DNA of 64,000 bases from Acidobacteriota bacterium (GCA_021778845.1 JAJYBU010000019.1:1-64000), one strand, 5' to 3'; counted from the stretch's first letter, positions 40,662 to 49,932 are shown. The notes: generated from the sequence alone by a model not told the origin. Program-made: numbers and translations.

Positions 40662-42062
40662 TCACGGGGCACAGAGCACGTCCAGCGCCCGCTCCAACTG
40701 CACCCCGCGCGAGGCCTTCAGCAGCACCACATCGCCCTCCCGCAGATTCGCCCGCAGCCACTCTCCCGCCAACTCCGGCGACTCGACAAACTCCGCCTCC
40801 ACCACCCCCGCCGCCCTCGCAGCATCCACCAACTCCCTCGCCAACCCGCGTACTCCCAGCACCACATCCAGCCCCGACATTGCCGCCCCGCAGCTCCCAT
40901 GCAGCGAAGCCCCCGCCGGCCCAAGTTCCAGCATCTCCCCCGCCACCACGATCCGGCGTCGCGCTGGAGTATTCCTCAGCGCCTCCACCATGCTGTCCAG
41001 CGCCCGCGGATTCGAGTTGTACGTGTCATTCACAATCTCCGCCCCTCGCCACACCAGCACATTCCCGCGCTTCTCCGTCGGCCTCATCCGCTCCAGCGCA
41101 CCGCAAGCGTCTTTCAGTTCCACGCCGCTCATCCGTCCTACAGCGATAGCCGCCAGCGCGTTCATCACGTTGTGCCTGCCCGGCAGACGCAACGCCACCG
41201 GCCACCGTATCACCTGCTCTTTCGGAAGACCACTCTCCATCACCAGGTCAAAATCTATCCCGCGCAATCCGTGGTCAACGATAGCCTCCGCACGCACCGC
41301 ACAACCTTCGCCCATGCCATAGAGCACAGCGCGCTCGCCCATCCCGAGTCCAAACTTCCGAACCCGCTCGTCGTCTCCATTCAGCACTGCAATCCCATCC
41401 GCCGGCAGCGCTTCAATCAGCTCATATTTCGCTCGCGCAATCCCCTCAATTCCATCCGCGAAAAACTCCAGATGCACCGCCGCGACATTCGACACAACCG
41501 CCCAATCCGGCTCCGCAATCTTCGCCAATGCACGAATCTCCCCCGCATGATTCATGCCCATCTCCAACACCGCGACCTGGTGCTCCGGCTCAAGCCGCAG
41601 CAACGTCAGCGGCAACCCAACGTGATTATTGAAGTTCCCCTCCGTCTTCAGCACCTTGAACTTCGTCGCCAGCAACTCTGCCACGCACTCCTTCGTCGTC
41701 GTCTTACCCGCCGATCCTGTAACCCCAATCACACGCCCTCCCCACGCCCGCCGCACGCAGTTCGCCAACCGCTGCATCGCCCGCAGCACGCACTCTTCTC
41801 CATCCGGAACACGCAGCAGCCGCGCCTCCTCCACGCTCACCGGCCGCAGCCACCGCATGCTCACCACGGCCGCCACCGCACCATCGGCCAGCGCAGCCTC
41901 TACGTAATTATGTCCATCAACGCGCTCGCCCTTCACTGCAAAAAATAACTCCCCGGCTCCAATGGTCCGCGAGTCAATCGAATATCCCACTGCCTCCGCG
42001 CTCGTATCGAACGCGCCCTCTGCATGAATCCAATCCGCAATCTGTCCCAGCGCCAGCTTCAA
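40662..42062 (-). CDS. murF: UDP-MurNAc-tripeptide--D-alanyl-D-alanine ligase
   Basis: The 466-residue ligase adds D-Ala-D-Ala. It shows 'IDSRTIGAGELFFAVKGERVDGHNYV', the ATP loop 'GVTGSAGKTTTKECVA', 'NFNNHVGLPLTLL', 'LEMGMNHAGEIRAL' and 'VNDTYNSNPRALDSMVEAL'. The start is TTG at 42062, overlapping the murE stop as TTGA, which suggests coupled translation. No separate ddl gene is found near it. Confidence 0.97.
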   Translation of the reverse strand: MKLALGQIADWIHAEGAFDTSAEAVGYSIDSRTIGAGELFFAVKGERVDGHNYVEAALADGAVAAVVSMRWLRPVSVEEARLLRVPDGEECVLRAMQRLANCVRRAWGGRVIGVTGSAGKTTTKECVAELLATKFKVLKTEGNFNNHVGLPLTLLRLEPEHQVAVLEMGMNHAGEIRALAKIAEPDWAVVSNVAAVHLEFFADGIEGIARAKYELIEALPADGIAVLNGDDERVRKFGLGMGERAVLYGMGEGCAVRAEAIVDHGLRGIDFDLVMESGLPKEQVIRWPVALRLPGRHNVMNALAAIAVGRMSGVELKDACGALERMRPTEKRGNVLVWRGAEIVNDTYNSNPRALDSMVEALRNTPARRRIVVAGEMLELGPAGASLHGSCGAAMSGLDVVLGVRGLARELVDAARAAGVVEAEFVESPELAGEWLRANLREGDVVLLKASRGVQLERALDVLCAP

Positions 42063-43570
42063 GCAATCACCTCACACTTCAGCTCCCGCAAGACCCGTTC
42101 CGCCTCGGCGACATCATCGAACATCACCGCCCCATCCGCAAACATCTGCGTCTTCTCATGTCCCTTTCCTGCAAGCAGCACAATATCTCCCGTCCTCGCC
42201 GCCTTGATTGCCATCTCAATTGCCGCCCGCCGATCAACCTCCACCACGCACTCCACGTGCGTCTCTCGCACTCCCACCATCACCTCGTCAATGATCTGCT
42301 CCGGCCTCTCACTGCGCGGATTATCACTGGTCACCACCACCAGATCGCTCCCCGCCCCAGCAACCCTCCCCATCTTCGGCCGCTTCATCTTATCCCGATC
42401 CCCGCCACACCCAAACATCGTAATCACCCGCCCAATCCGCTCACGCACCAGGTCTCTACCCAGCGCAATTAAATTCGCCAACGCATCATCCGTGTGTGCA
42501 TAGTCCACCACCACCGTAAAACCTACCTCGCGCGAACCGCTCACCACCTCAAACCTTCCCGGGACCTGCCGCAACCCCTTCGCCGCCGCCGCAATCTGCT
42601 CCAGACTGAGCCCTCGCGCAAACGCAGCGCACGCCGCCGCCAGCAGGTTGTACACATTCACTCGCCCCGTCAGCGGAGACTGCACTGCGACCTCCCCACC
42701 TGGAGTCCGTAACCGAAACCTCGTCTCACCTGCCCGCAGCACGATATCCAACGCCCGCCAATCCCCAGCGCCAATCCCGTATCGCATCAACTCAGATTCA
42801 GAAGCCGCAGCAACCATCCGCTCCGCCACCGGATCATCCGCATTGATCACCGCAACCCGTGGCGCCTGCGCTCCCACGCCCTCAAACAGCCGAGCCTTCG
42901 CGCGCGCATACGCCTCCATCGTCCCGTGATAATCCAGATGGTCCTGCGTCAAATTCGTAAACATCGCGACGTCCACCGGAATCCCCCACACCCTCTCCTG
43001 CTCCAGCGCGTGGCTCGACATCTCCATCACGGCCTCTGTGCACCTCACGCGCACGCCCTCGGCAAACACGGCCAGCACGTCCCTGCTCTCCGGAGTCGTG
43101 TGTTCGCTCTCCTGCACCACGTCGCCCACATGCGTCTCAATCGTCCCAAGCAGCACGCACTTTCGCTCCACGCTCCTCAACATCTGTTCGAGCAGAAACG
43201 CTGTCGTCGTCTTCCCGTTGGTCCCAGTCACCGCACTGACCTTCAGCGCCTTCTCCGGCGCACCAAACACCGCAGAACTCACCTCAGCAAGCGCTCGGCG
43301 TCCATGCTCCACCAGCGCCAGCGCCAGTTCCGGCTGCTGCGCCCGCAGATCGACAAACACCTCCAGCGAGTCCGTCACAATCGCCGTCGCGCCCTTGCGA
43401 CACGCCGCATCGATAAACCGATTCCCATCCGTAGTTCCACCGCGCATAGCCACAAACACATCCCCCGCGCTCACCCGCCGCGAGTCATACTGCACGCCGC
43501 GCACCCCCACATCGCGCCGCCCAGCCGTCTCAATCACGCGCACTGCCGCAACCACTTCACTCCATTGCAT
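42059..43570 (-). CDS. murE: UDP-MurNAc-L-Ala-D-Glu--meso-diaminopimelate ligase
   Basis: The 503-residue ligase adds the third residue of the peptide stem. The ATP loop is 'GTNGKTTTAFLLEQML', followed by 'TNLTQDHLDYHGTMEAY' and 'VVVDYAHTDDALANLIAL'. The specificity motif DNPR is present in 'VVTSDNPRSERPEQIIDEV', which is the form found in meso-diaminopimelate-adding enzymes, so this organism should have DAP-type peptidoglycan. It follows ftsI by 55 bases and is coupled to murF. Confidence 0.97.
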   Translation of the reverse strand: MQWSEVVAAVRVIETAGRRDVGVRGVQYDSRRVSAGDVFVAMRGGTTDGNRFIDAACRKGATAIVTDSLEVFVDLRAQQPELALALVEHGRRALAEVSSAVFGAPEKALKVSAVTGTNGKTTTAFLLEQMLRSVERKCVLLGTIETHVGDVVQESEHTTPESRDVLAVFAEGVRVRCTEAVMEMSSHALEQERVWGIPVDVAMFTNLTQDHLDYHGTMEAYARAKARLFEGVGAQAPRVAVINADDPVAERMVAAASESELMRYGIGAGDWRALDIVLRAGETRFRLRTPGGEVAVQSPLTGRVNVYNLLAAACAAFARGLSLEQIAAAAKGLRQVPGRFEVVSGSREVGFTVVVDYAHTDDALANLIALGRDLVRERIGRVITMFGCGGDRDKMKRPKMGRVAGAGSDLVVVTSDNPRSERPEQIIDEVMVGVRETHVECVVEVDRRAAIEMAIKAARTGDIVLLAGKGHEKTQMFADGAVMFDDVAEAERVLRELKCEVIA

Positions 43571-43625
43571 AAGTTGATTCTAGGCCCCAGAAGAAACTCT
43601 TACCGTCGACTCGTTACTGCCTGCC

Positions 43626-45962
43626 TTACCGAGTGAACCGCACCACAATCTCCGTGCCCACCGGCACCATCGTCCCTGCAACAGGAGCCTGCTCCTGCGC
43701 CATCCCACTCCCCAGAGTCCGCACCCTCAACCCCAGGCCGCCTGCGTGCTCCACCACCGCGCGCAGACCCTCTCCATGAAACTCCGGCACCGCCACCCGT
43801 TTCCCGGCGTCAATCACCACTGCACTGCTTCCCTTGGCCTGCACCTGCGGCTGAATTACCGGAGCATCCACCGGCTCATTCTCGGTGGCCGCTGCATCCG
43901 CGATCACCGATGTCGTATCCCCGTTCTTGTGAAACGCTGCGAGCACCTTATCCGGTAATGCGCTCAGTCCTTTCGGCTGCGGCTTCTGCTTCGCTGCCGC
44001 ATCAAACGCCTGATCCGCGCTCCGATTCACCGCCATCGCCGCTGCATTCTGCGGCTGCCGCAGCGGATCATCCGCCGGCAAACTATTCACCTCATCGAAC
44101 ATCGCATTCAAATCTCCAACTTGCTCATCTGGAACATCGTCCGGCTCCACCGAGTTCCGCGCCTCCTGCATCTGCTTATCTGTCTTCAGCGGCTGGTCAT
44201 GCGGAACCCCAAGATACTCCAGCACCTCCTGCGCCACTTCCTGAAACACCGGAGCGCTCACCGCCGCGCCATACAAACTGCCCACCGTCGGCGTATCGAT
44301 CACCACTGTCACCGAAATAGCCGGATCATTTACCGGCGCAAACCCCGCAAAGCTGGCCACCAGCTTCGTATGCGAGTACGTGTGCGTTACCGGATCTACC
44401 TTCTGCGCCGTACCCGTCTTTCCCGCCGAGCTATATCCATTCAACTGCGCGGCCTTACCCGTTCCCTCGGTCACAATGCCGGCCATCATCTCCCGCATCT
44501 TCGCCGCCGTCGCTTCGCTGATCACCCGATGCGCGCCGTCCGGCAACTTAGCCGGCAACACATCTTCCGGATGAAAAGGCTGCGCCAACAACCGCTGGTC
44601 GCCCTTCACCTCATCCGTAGATTGCAGCAGCATATGCGGCGGCAGGTACACCCCGCCATTCGCAATTGTCGACACCATCGTCACCAACTGCACCGGCGTC
44701 ACCGCCACCTCCTGCCCAATCGCAATGGACAGGATGCTCGTCGATCCCCACTTCCTCGGCGGCTGCAGCAGCCCTCTCGTCTCGCTCGGCAACTCAATGC
44801 CCGACCGATCACCAAATCCATACGCCTTGATGTACTTGTAGAACTTGTCGGGCCCCAGCTTCAACGCCATCTTCGCCGCACCCACATCACTCGAGTGCTC
44901 CAGCGCATACTGCACCGTCACCACCCCAAAGCGGTCCGTCTTGTCATCATGCAGCGTGCGGCCATACATCGTCATCGCACCGCCCTGGCAGTCCACCATG
45001 TCCGTCGGCTTCACTCCCGCAGCATCAATCGCCGCCGAGTATGTCACCAGCTTGAACGTCGATCCCGGCTCATACACATCGCTCACCGCCAGGTCCGTCA
45101 GGTCCTGCGCGTCCACATGCTGCGCATCGTTCGGATTGAACCGCGGACTCACCGCCAGCGCTAAAATCTGCCCCGTATGCGGATCCTGCACCACCACCGT
45201 TCCGTGCGCAGCCTTCACCTTCGCCATCTGCGCATCCAGGGCCCGCTCCGCCATGTACTGAATATTCTGGTCGATCGTCAGCACCAGGTTCTCTCCCGGA
45301 ATCGGATCGCTCTCGTCCGATCCAAGCACATGCCGCTTCGCATCGATCGCCGTCAACTCGTGCCCTGGCTCCCCATGCAACTCATCGTCGAACTTGCGCT
45401 CCAGCCCGCCCAGCCCATCATCATCCGTTCCCACATACCCCAGCACATGCGAAGCCAGGTCTCCATTCGGATAGAACCGTTTGAACTCCTTCTGAAAATA
45501 AATTCCCTTCAGATTCAGCTGCCGCACACGATCTGCAGTATCCGGCGTTACCTTCCGAGCCACCCACGCAAAATGTTTCGATGCATTGAAGCGCGCATCG
45601 ATCTCCTTCTCTGTCGTAAAGCTGTCCAGCGAATCAGCGTGTACGATCTTCGCCAGCAGGGCCGCATCATCCGCGCGGTTGTCTCCTAATTCGCTAGGTA
45701 CCGCATAGATGCTATCCACCAGCACCGTCATCGCAAGTGCTCGCATATTGCGGTCGTACAGCACCCCTCGATGCGGGGCCACTTCAAACGTCCTCTGTTG
45801 CTGCTGCCGGGCGCGGTCCACCCACTCGCCGTGTTGCACCACCTGCAGCCACGTCAGTCGGACCGCAATTGCCGCCGCCCAAAGGCAGAAAAACATCGCC
45901 ACGTAGACAAACCGCACCCGTCGTATAGGTGCGGTCAGCTTCTGCCGTGACGACTGTTTCAT
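43626..45962 (-). CDS. ftsI: Septal penicillin-binding protein FtsI with PASTA domain
   Basis: The 778-residue class B PBP crosslinks septal peptidoglycan. A membrane anchor ('VRFVYVAMFFCLWAAAIAV') is followed by the dimerisation domain and the transpeptidase. The SxxK motif is S301-T-F-K ('EPGSTFKLVTYS'), the KTG motif is at 515-517 ('AGKTGTAQKV'), and the SxN position is S-S-D at 357-359, with Asp in place of Asn. After the catalytic domain comes a linker of about 120 residues rich in Ala, Gln and Pro, then one C-terminal PASTA domain ('VPEFHGEGLRAVVEHAGGLGLRVRTLG'). ATG at 45962 has AGGA eight bases upstream; a TTG at 45986 is an alternative. Confidence 0.95.
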   Translation of the reverse strand: MKQSSRQKLTAPIRRVRFVYVAMFFCLWAAAIAVRLTWLQVVQHGEWVDRARQQQQRTFEVAPHRGVLYDRNMRALAMTVLVDSIYAVPSELGDNRADDAALLAKIVHADSLDSFTTEKEIDARFNASKHFAWVARKVTPDTADRVRQLNLKGIYFQKEFKRFYPNGDLASHVLGYVGTDDDGLGGLERKFDDELHGEPGHELTAIDAKRHVLGSDESDPIPGENLVLTIDQNIQYMAERALDAQMAKVKAAHGTVVVQDPHTGQILALAVSPRFNPNDAQHVDAQDLTDLAVSDVYEPGSTFKLVTYSAAIDAAGVKPTDMVDCQGGAMTMYGRTLHDDKTDRFGVVTVQYALEHSSDVGAAKMALKLGPDKFYKYIKAYGFGDRSGIELPSETRGLLQPPRKWGSTSILSIAIGQEVAVTPVQLVTMVSTIANGGVYLPPHMLLQSTDEVKGDQRLLAQPFHPEDVLPAKLPDGAHRVISEATAAKMREMMAGIVTEGTGKAAQLNGYSSAGKTGTAQKVDPVTHTYSHTKLVASFAGFAPVNDPAISVTVVIDTPTVGSLYGAAVSAPVFQEVAQEVLEYLGVPHDQPLKTDKQMQEARNSVEPDDVPDEQVGDLNAMFDEVNSLPADDPLRQPQNAAAMAVNRSADQAFDAAAKQKPQPKGLSALPDKVLAAFHKNGDTTSVIADAAATENEPVDAPVIQPQVQAKGSSAVVIDAGKRVAVPEFHGEGLRAVVEHAGGLGLRVRTLGSGMAQEQAPVAGTMVPVGTEIVVRFTR

Positions 45963-46021
45963 CCTGGAATTCCTGTTCCCATGCAATGCTCTCCGCGACT
46001 CGTCAGTGGCATTGCAACCAT

Positions 46022-46543
46022 CTAATTTCCAGTCAACACCGGCACTTGCGCCTGCGCCATCACCGCCGTCGTTCCGCCCGCGGCATCCGGTCTCACCACT
46101 TGCCCCGGCAGCGGAGCATCCAGTCCCAACTGCTTCGCAATATGGTCAATGCGTCCCGGATCACTCAACTGCGCCTCGCTCAACTCCAACTGCCGGTTCG
46201 CCTCGCGCAACTGCTCCACCTGCGTCTTCTGCGCCTCCACGCGGTAGCCCACCTCGATCGCCGAAAAGTGCTGCCACACGTACACCATCGTCAGCAGAAA
46301 GAACAGCGTCATCGCAATCGTAAAGCTGCGCATCTCCCGCCGCCGATCTGGATCATCGGCCTTCACGATGCGACTGTTATCGATGTGCTTGGCGTAGAAC
46401 ATCTCAGGCGTCGGTCCGCGACGGCGCGCGCGCTGTTGCTCGAACAACTCGCGGTTCCGCTCGGCCACGCTCACTGTGCGCCGATTGCTTGTCCGTGACT
46501 GCATCTCCGTCATCTCTCGTCCTGCCAACGCCATCGTCGCCAT
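46022..46543 (-). CDS. ftsL: Cell division protein FtsL-like
   Basis: The 173-residue protein has a basic cytoplasmic part of about 75 residues, one membrane helix ('FTIAMTLFFLLTMVYVW') and a periplasmic coiled coil ('YRVEAQKTQVEQLREANRQLELSEAQLSDPGRIDHIAKQLGLD', given by its heptads). Layout and position between rsmH and ftsI identify it as FtsL, which partners FtsB and FtsQ. The cytoplasmic part is longer than in Escherichia coli. I start at ATG 46543, which has GGAGG seven bases upstream; the upstream ATG at 46570 lacks one. Confidence 0.88.
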   Translation of the reverse strand: MATMALAGREMTEMQSRTSNRRTVSVAERNRELFEQQRARRRGPTPEMFYAKHIDNSRIVKADDPDRRREMRSFTIAMTLFFLLTMVYVWQHFSAIEVGYRVEAQKTQVEQLREANRQLELSEAQLSDPGRIDHIAKQLGLDAPLPGQVVRPDAAGGTTAVMAQAQVPVLTGN

Positions 46544-46610
46544 CGCGTTCCCTCCGCTTCTACCATTCAAGATCTTTTCCGTTCATCTCATCCGCCCTAC
46601 TCGCTCTCGC

Positions 46611-46710
46611 AAGTGCAACCCGGGCCGGGGTTGCTGATGGGGGGAAGGGACTTTTCGTACGTTGGTTGTCTTTCGCCTGAAAGCACGGCAGGACAACCCC
46701 GGCCCGATCT
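46611..46710 (-). promoter_or_regulatory. Highly structured rsmH-ftsL intergenic element
   Basis: The 167-base gap contains a 12-bp perfect inverted repeat (gggccggggttg 46622-46633; caaccccggccc 46694-46705), an inner pair ggttgtc/gacaacc (46654-46660, 46692-46698) with a tetraloop-like ctttcgcctgaaag between, and a competing local hairpin gcaaccc/gggttgc (46615-46634). The arm at 46622 can pair in two mutually exclusive ways in the transcript. Confidence 0.6.
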
Positions 46711-47616
46711 CTACACTCTTTCCGCAGCTCGCAACTTCGCGCTTCGCGATCGTGGATTTCTCAGCGCCTCTTGCTCGTTCGCCACGGTTGGCTTCTTCGT
46801 CAAAATCTCCAGCACACCCGCCTTCGCGCTCTCGCGAAAGCTGTCCTTCACCAGCCGGTCCTCCAGCGAGTGGAAACTGATCAGCACCACTCTCCCTCCC
46901 GGCTTCAGCAGCGATCCCGCGCTCCCCGATACCGCCCGGAGCAGCGATTGAATCTCGCCCAGTTCATCATTCACTCGAATTCGAAGCGCCTGAAAGGTCC
47001 TGGTCGCCGGATGAATCTTCTCGCCTTTTATTGGCGGGGCAACGGCCGACACCACTCGAGCAAGTTCCGCTGTCGTAGTCATCGGCCGCGCCCGCACAAT
47101 AGCTCTGGCGATTCTCCGCGACCTCCTTTCCTCTCCGAATTCGTAAATCAGGTTGGCGAGATCTTCTTCGTCCGCCTGATTTACCACTTGTTCGGCCGTC
47201 AACCCTTTGCGCGTATCCATTCGCATGTCTAAAGGGCCATCTGACCGGAAACTAAATCCTCTGTGCGCCTCATCCAACTGCATGCTGCTCACGCCAAAAT
47301 CAGCAAGCAAACCATCCAGAGTTCCCGGCTTCACCACGTCGGCGATCTCCGAAAACGACCGCGCTACATATTCAACCGTGGGCATCTCCGCTCCCAACTC
47401 CTCGGCCAGAGCAGCCAGCCGGGCCTTCGCCATCTCCATCGCCTGTTCATCGCGATCGAAGGCAATCAAGGTTCCCGTAGGCCCCAGCCTGCGGCAAATC
47501 GCAGCCGAGTGACCGGCGAAGCCCAGCGTGCAGTCAACCACCACGCCGCCCGCGCGCACATTCAGAAAGTTCAAACTCTCTTCCAAAAGAACCGGTACAT
47601 GTTGCGGTTCAGCCAT
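46711..47616 (-). CDS. rsmH: 16S rRNA (cytosine1402-N4)-methyltransferase
   Basis: The 301-residue methyltransferase (also MraW) modifies C1402 of 16S rRNA. It begins 'MAEPQHVPVLLEESLNFLNV', with 'VVDCTLGFAGHSAAICRRLG' (SAM-binding), 'AFDRDEQAME', 'LADFGVSSMQLDEAHRGFSFRSDGPLDMRMD' (its catalytic region) and 'VLISFHSLEDRLVK' at the C terminus. I start at ATG 47616; the frame is open upstream but overlaps mraZ. It is the second gene of the cluster. Confidence 0.97.
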   Translation of the reverse strand: MAEPQHVPVLLEESLNFLNVRAGGVVVDCTLGFAGHSAAICRRLGPTGTLIAFDRDEQAMEMAKARLAALAEELGAEMPTVEYVARSFSEIADVVKPGTLDGLLADFGVSSMQLDEAHRGFSFRSDGPLDMRMDTRKGLTAEQVVNQADEEDLANLIYEFGEERRSRRIARAIVRARPMTTTAELARVVSAVAPPIKGEKIHPATRTFQALRIRVNDELGEIQSLLRAVSGSAGSLLKPGGRVVLISFHSLEDRLVKDSFRESAKAGVLEILTKKPTVANEQEALRNPRSRSAKLRAAERV

Positions 47617-47656
47617 CTCATCCGCCTCATGCGCCCCACTCAGGGGGCTTGAAATC

Positions 47657-48094
47657 CTAAATTCCTGCCGCTCCCAACGCATCCATGTCAGCGTCGGTCA
47701 GTGGGTTCTCCGCCAGTTGTGCTCTATGCTTCTCATCGTTTACAACCGCCAGATACGTCTGCAATCCCAGTACCGCTACATCGCCAGCCAGCGTCGCGGC
47801 CTCGCGCAGCAACTGCGGAATCAACAACCTTCCCTGTGCATCCATCTCCACAACCTGGCCGTAGTAGTTCGTCACATCCAGAAACTTCTTCTTCGCGGCG
47901 CTCGAGGGTGCCTTCGCCAGCGCATCCTCAATCCGTTCCCATTCCTTCATCGGGTAAAGCTCAGCCCGCTTGCCATCCTTGCTCGTAATAAAAAACTGCG
48001 GCCCGTAGAGCTCATCCACACGGCGCTTGAAGTCAGCCGGAACCTTCAACCGGCCCTTCTCATCAACGCGTGTTGGGTGATTGCCGCGAAACAT
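47657..48094 (-). CDS. mraZ: Transcriptional regulator MraZ
   Basis: The 145-residue protein carries two SpoVT/AbrB-like DNA-binding repeats: 'GNHPTRVDEKGRLKVPADFKR' near residue 5 and 'VEMDAQGRLLIPQLLREAA' near 83. MraZ forms ring oligomers and binds direct repeats in its own promoter to regulate the dcw cluster. GAGG lies seven bases ahead of the ATG. It is the first gene of the cluster, and a set of spaced AGTGG boxes lies about 120 bases upstream. Confidence 0.97.
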   Translation of the reverse strand: MFRGNHPTRVDEKGRLKVPADFKRRVDELYGPQFFITSKDGKRAELYPMKEWERIEDALAKAPSSAAKKKFLDVTNYYGQVVEMDAQGRLLIPQLLREAATLAGDVAVLGLQTYLAVVNDEKHRAQLAENPLTDADMDALGAAGI

Positions 48095-48452
48095 TCCAAA
48101 CCCTCAATTCGTCAAATCCTGCCCTAAACCTCGAAGCGTACCCGTCTGAAGACTCGTGTTCAGCTCTCTGGTGTCTTACTATCGGCACAGTAGTGATCCA
48201 ACTTTACCCGTTTGGACCACTTTACTCCACTTCGTTCCACTAAGAATGTCGCGTTGAGCACTGGATAGCAAGTGAAATCTCAACATTCCGGCGGATGTTT
48301 TCCGCTGGAAATGTGGAAAATCCACCATCTAGCGCTTAGCGACGCTATTACCCCTACATATTGTGTTGTCTCGATTGATTCGCCCCCACCTGGGTACTTG
48401 TCAGTCCACAGACCTTGCTATAAGCGAAATAAAAGCGAAAAATCTTCACTCT
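48095..48452. other. Promoter region of the dcw cluster
   Basis: The 358-base gap ahead of mraZ holds the MraZ-type repeats and, on the minus strand, possible but weak sigma-70 elements such as TTGGAT (near 48203) 17 bases from TAAGAC. The left part shows no other gene. Confidence 0.5.
48217..48241 (-). promoter_or_regulatory. mraZ: MraZ-box-like direct repeats
   Basis: On the minus strand the pentamer AGTGG occurs three times with an exact 10-base period (48237-48241, 48227-48231, 48217-48221), and a fourth degenerate copy may follow. The last two read AAGTGG and AAAGTGG, like published MraZ boxes in Mollicutes and other bacteria. Confidence 0.75.
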
Positions 48453-48974
48453 TCAGATGCTTGTCCTCGCCATCGCCTCTTCCCCTTCACGCTTCTTCTT
48501 CAATATCCACAAAAGGTAGAGCAGCACCCCCAGGTTGATCGCCAGCAGAGCGACTTTATAGGTCGAGAACCGCTCCATCAGCTCATAGCTCTCCCACGGC
48601 AGCCCCATCGCCGTCAGAATCACCGTAAAGTACTCCGCCCAGCCCTTCTCCAGCACCAGTCCCGTTCCCTCCACCACGCACACCACCGCATAAAGAAACG
48701 ACAGCACGCCCGCGCGTCGCAGTTCGTGGCTATTGATCAGTCCAGCGTGGTCCATCAGGATCCCGACAAACCGTCTCTCCGGATCAATCCGCAGCGCGTC
48801 GATCACACTCATCAGCACAGCGCCAACGTCCTTATTCACCAGTTGCAGTGCTCCGGCCCCTACCGCCGTAAAAAAGACCGCTTTGCTCAGCTTGAACAAT
48901 CCCACCAGCAGCAGACCTCGCTGATGGCCACTCTTCGACGCCGCGCGCCCCGTCTTTGACCGAGCGCGTCTCAT
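48453..48974 (-). CDS. DUF2127 family membrane protein
   Basis: The 173-residue protein has about four membrane segments: 'LLLVGLFKLSKAVFFTAVGAGALQLV', 'AGVLSFLYAVVCVVEGTGLVL', 'YFTVILTAMGLPWESYEL' and 'VALLAINLGVLLYLLWIL'. The pattern 'GLFKLSKA' and 'GVLSFLYAVVCVVEGTGLVLEKGWAEYFTVI' is the DUF2127 family, of unknown function. An Arg/Ser-rich N terminus precedes the first helix. I start at ATG 48974, where GAGAG lies seven bases upstream. It points towards mraZ on the same strand. Confidence 0.85.
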   Translation of the reverse strand: MRRARSKTGRAASKSGHQRGLLLVGLFKLSKAVFFTAVGAGALQLVNKDVGAVLMSVIDALRIDPERRFVGILMDHAGLINSHELRRAGVLSFLYAVVCVVEGTGLVLEKGWAEYFTVILTAMGLPWESYELMERFSTYKVALLAINLGVLLYLLWILKKKREGEEAMARTSI

Positions 48975-49288
48975 GTTGATTCTCTCTCGCAACGAATTCC
49001 TAATCTGCATAGCCTCGCTCCAGTTGACGGTTGCCCCGCGCCTTTGTCAACGCAGGGGAATATTTGCTGCGAATCCTCACCGCTCCCGCGCGCTCCATCC
49101 ATGGTCTCTATAGCACCGTCGCCCTGTAGTTTGATCTCTTACCGTCCAACCCGGAACGCAGAGCCAATCCACTTGCCATTCCCTCTCGTAACTAAGGTGT
49201 GCGTCTCCGAACCACAGCGAGACGATGCAACAGTTTTGTTTCTCATCCTCACCCTGCAGCAACAACCTCACTGAACGGGAGAACCACC
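48975..49288. other. Divergent promoter region
   Basis: The 314 bases between the DUF2127 gene and the fasciclin gene carry no supported gene. It must hold promoters for both, but I found no clear pair of hexamers. Confidence 0.4.
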
Positions 49289-49846
49289 ATGAAGAAGTCT
49301 CTGATCACCCTGATCGCCGGCACAGCGCTGGCTCTTACCTCCATTGCAGCAACCGCCCAGATGACCGACCCCACCGTGGGCGGCGCCACCATGTATCCGA
49401 CGAAGAATATCGTCGAGAACGCGGTTAACTCGCCCATCCACAAGACCCTCGTCGCTGCCGTCAAGGCCGCTGGCCTGGTCAACACGCTCGAAGGTCCCGG
49501 CCCCTTCACCGTCTTCGCTCCCACCGACGCTGCCTTCGCCAAGCTCCCCGCCGGCACCGTCGACAACCTCGTCAAGCCCGAGAACAAGGCAACGCTCGTC
49601 AAGATCCTCACCTACCACGTCGTCCCCGGCGCCATCACCACCAAGGACCTGAAGAACTGGATTAAGAAGGGTAACGGCAATTACACCGCCAAGACCGTCG
49701 AAGGGGGCACGCTCACCTTCACGGAACACATGGGCAAGATCAGGATCACCGACGAGAAGGGCGATACCGCCGAGATCACGACCGCGAACGTCATCCAGTC
49801 CAACGGTGTCATCCAGGTTATCAACACCGTCCTCATGCCCAACTAA
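49289..49846 (+). CDS. Secreted fasciclin-domain protein
   Basis: The 185-residue protein has a signal peptide ('LITLIAGTALALTSIAATAQ') and one fasciclin domain from about residue 45: 'NIVENAVNSPIHKTLVAAVKAAGLV', 'GPFTVFAPTDAAFAKLP' (the H1 motif), 'LTYHVVPGAIT' and the closing 'SNGVIQVINTVLMP'. Fasciclin domains mediate adhesion or surface interactions. GGGAG sits seven bases ahead of the ATG. Monocistronic, with its own terminator. Confidence 0.96.
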   Translation: MKKSLITLIAGTALALTSIAATAQMTDPTVGGATMYPTKNIVENAVNSPIHKTLVAAVKAAGLVNTLEGPGPFTVFAPTDAAFAKLPAGTVDNLVKPENKATLVKILTYHVVPGAITTKDLKNWIKKGNGNYTAKTVEGGTLTFTEHMGKIRITDEKGDTAEITTANVIQSNGVIQVINTVLMPN

Positions 49847-49876
49847 GGCTTCACGAAACATTTTCTCTCAGGCAGA

Positions 49877-49902
49877 ACATGGCGTCCCTTGGGGCGCCAT
49901 GT
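49877..49902 (+). terminator. Intrinsic terminator after the fasciclin gene
   Basis: The stem acatggcg/cgccatgt encloses tcccttgggg and is followed by ttctta. It may act on both converging transcripts. Confidence 0.85.
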
Positions 49903-49932
49903 TTCTTAGCTCTCCTGCAGTTGGACTCCCCG

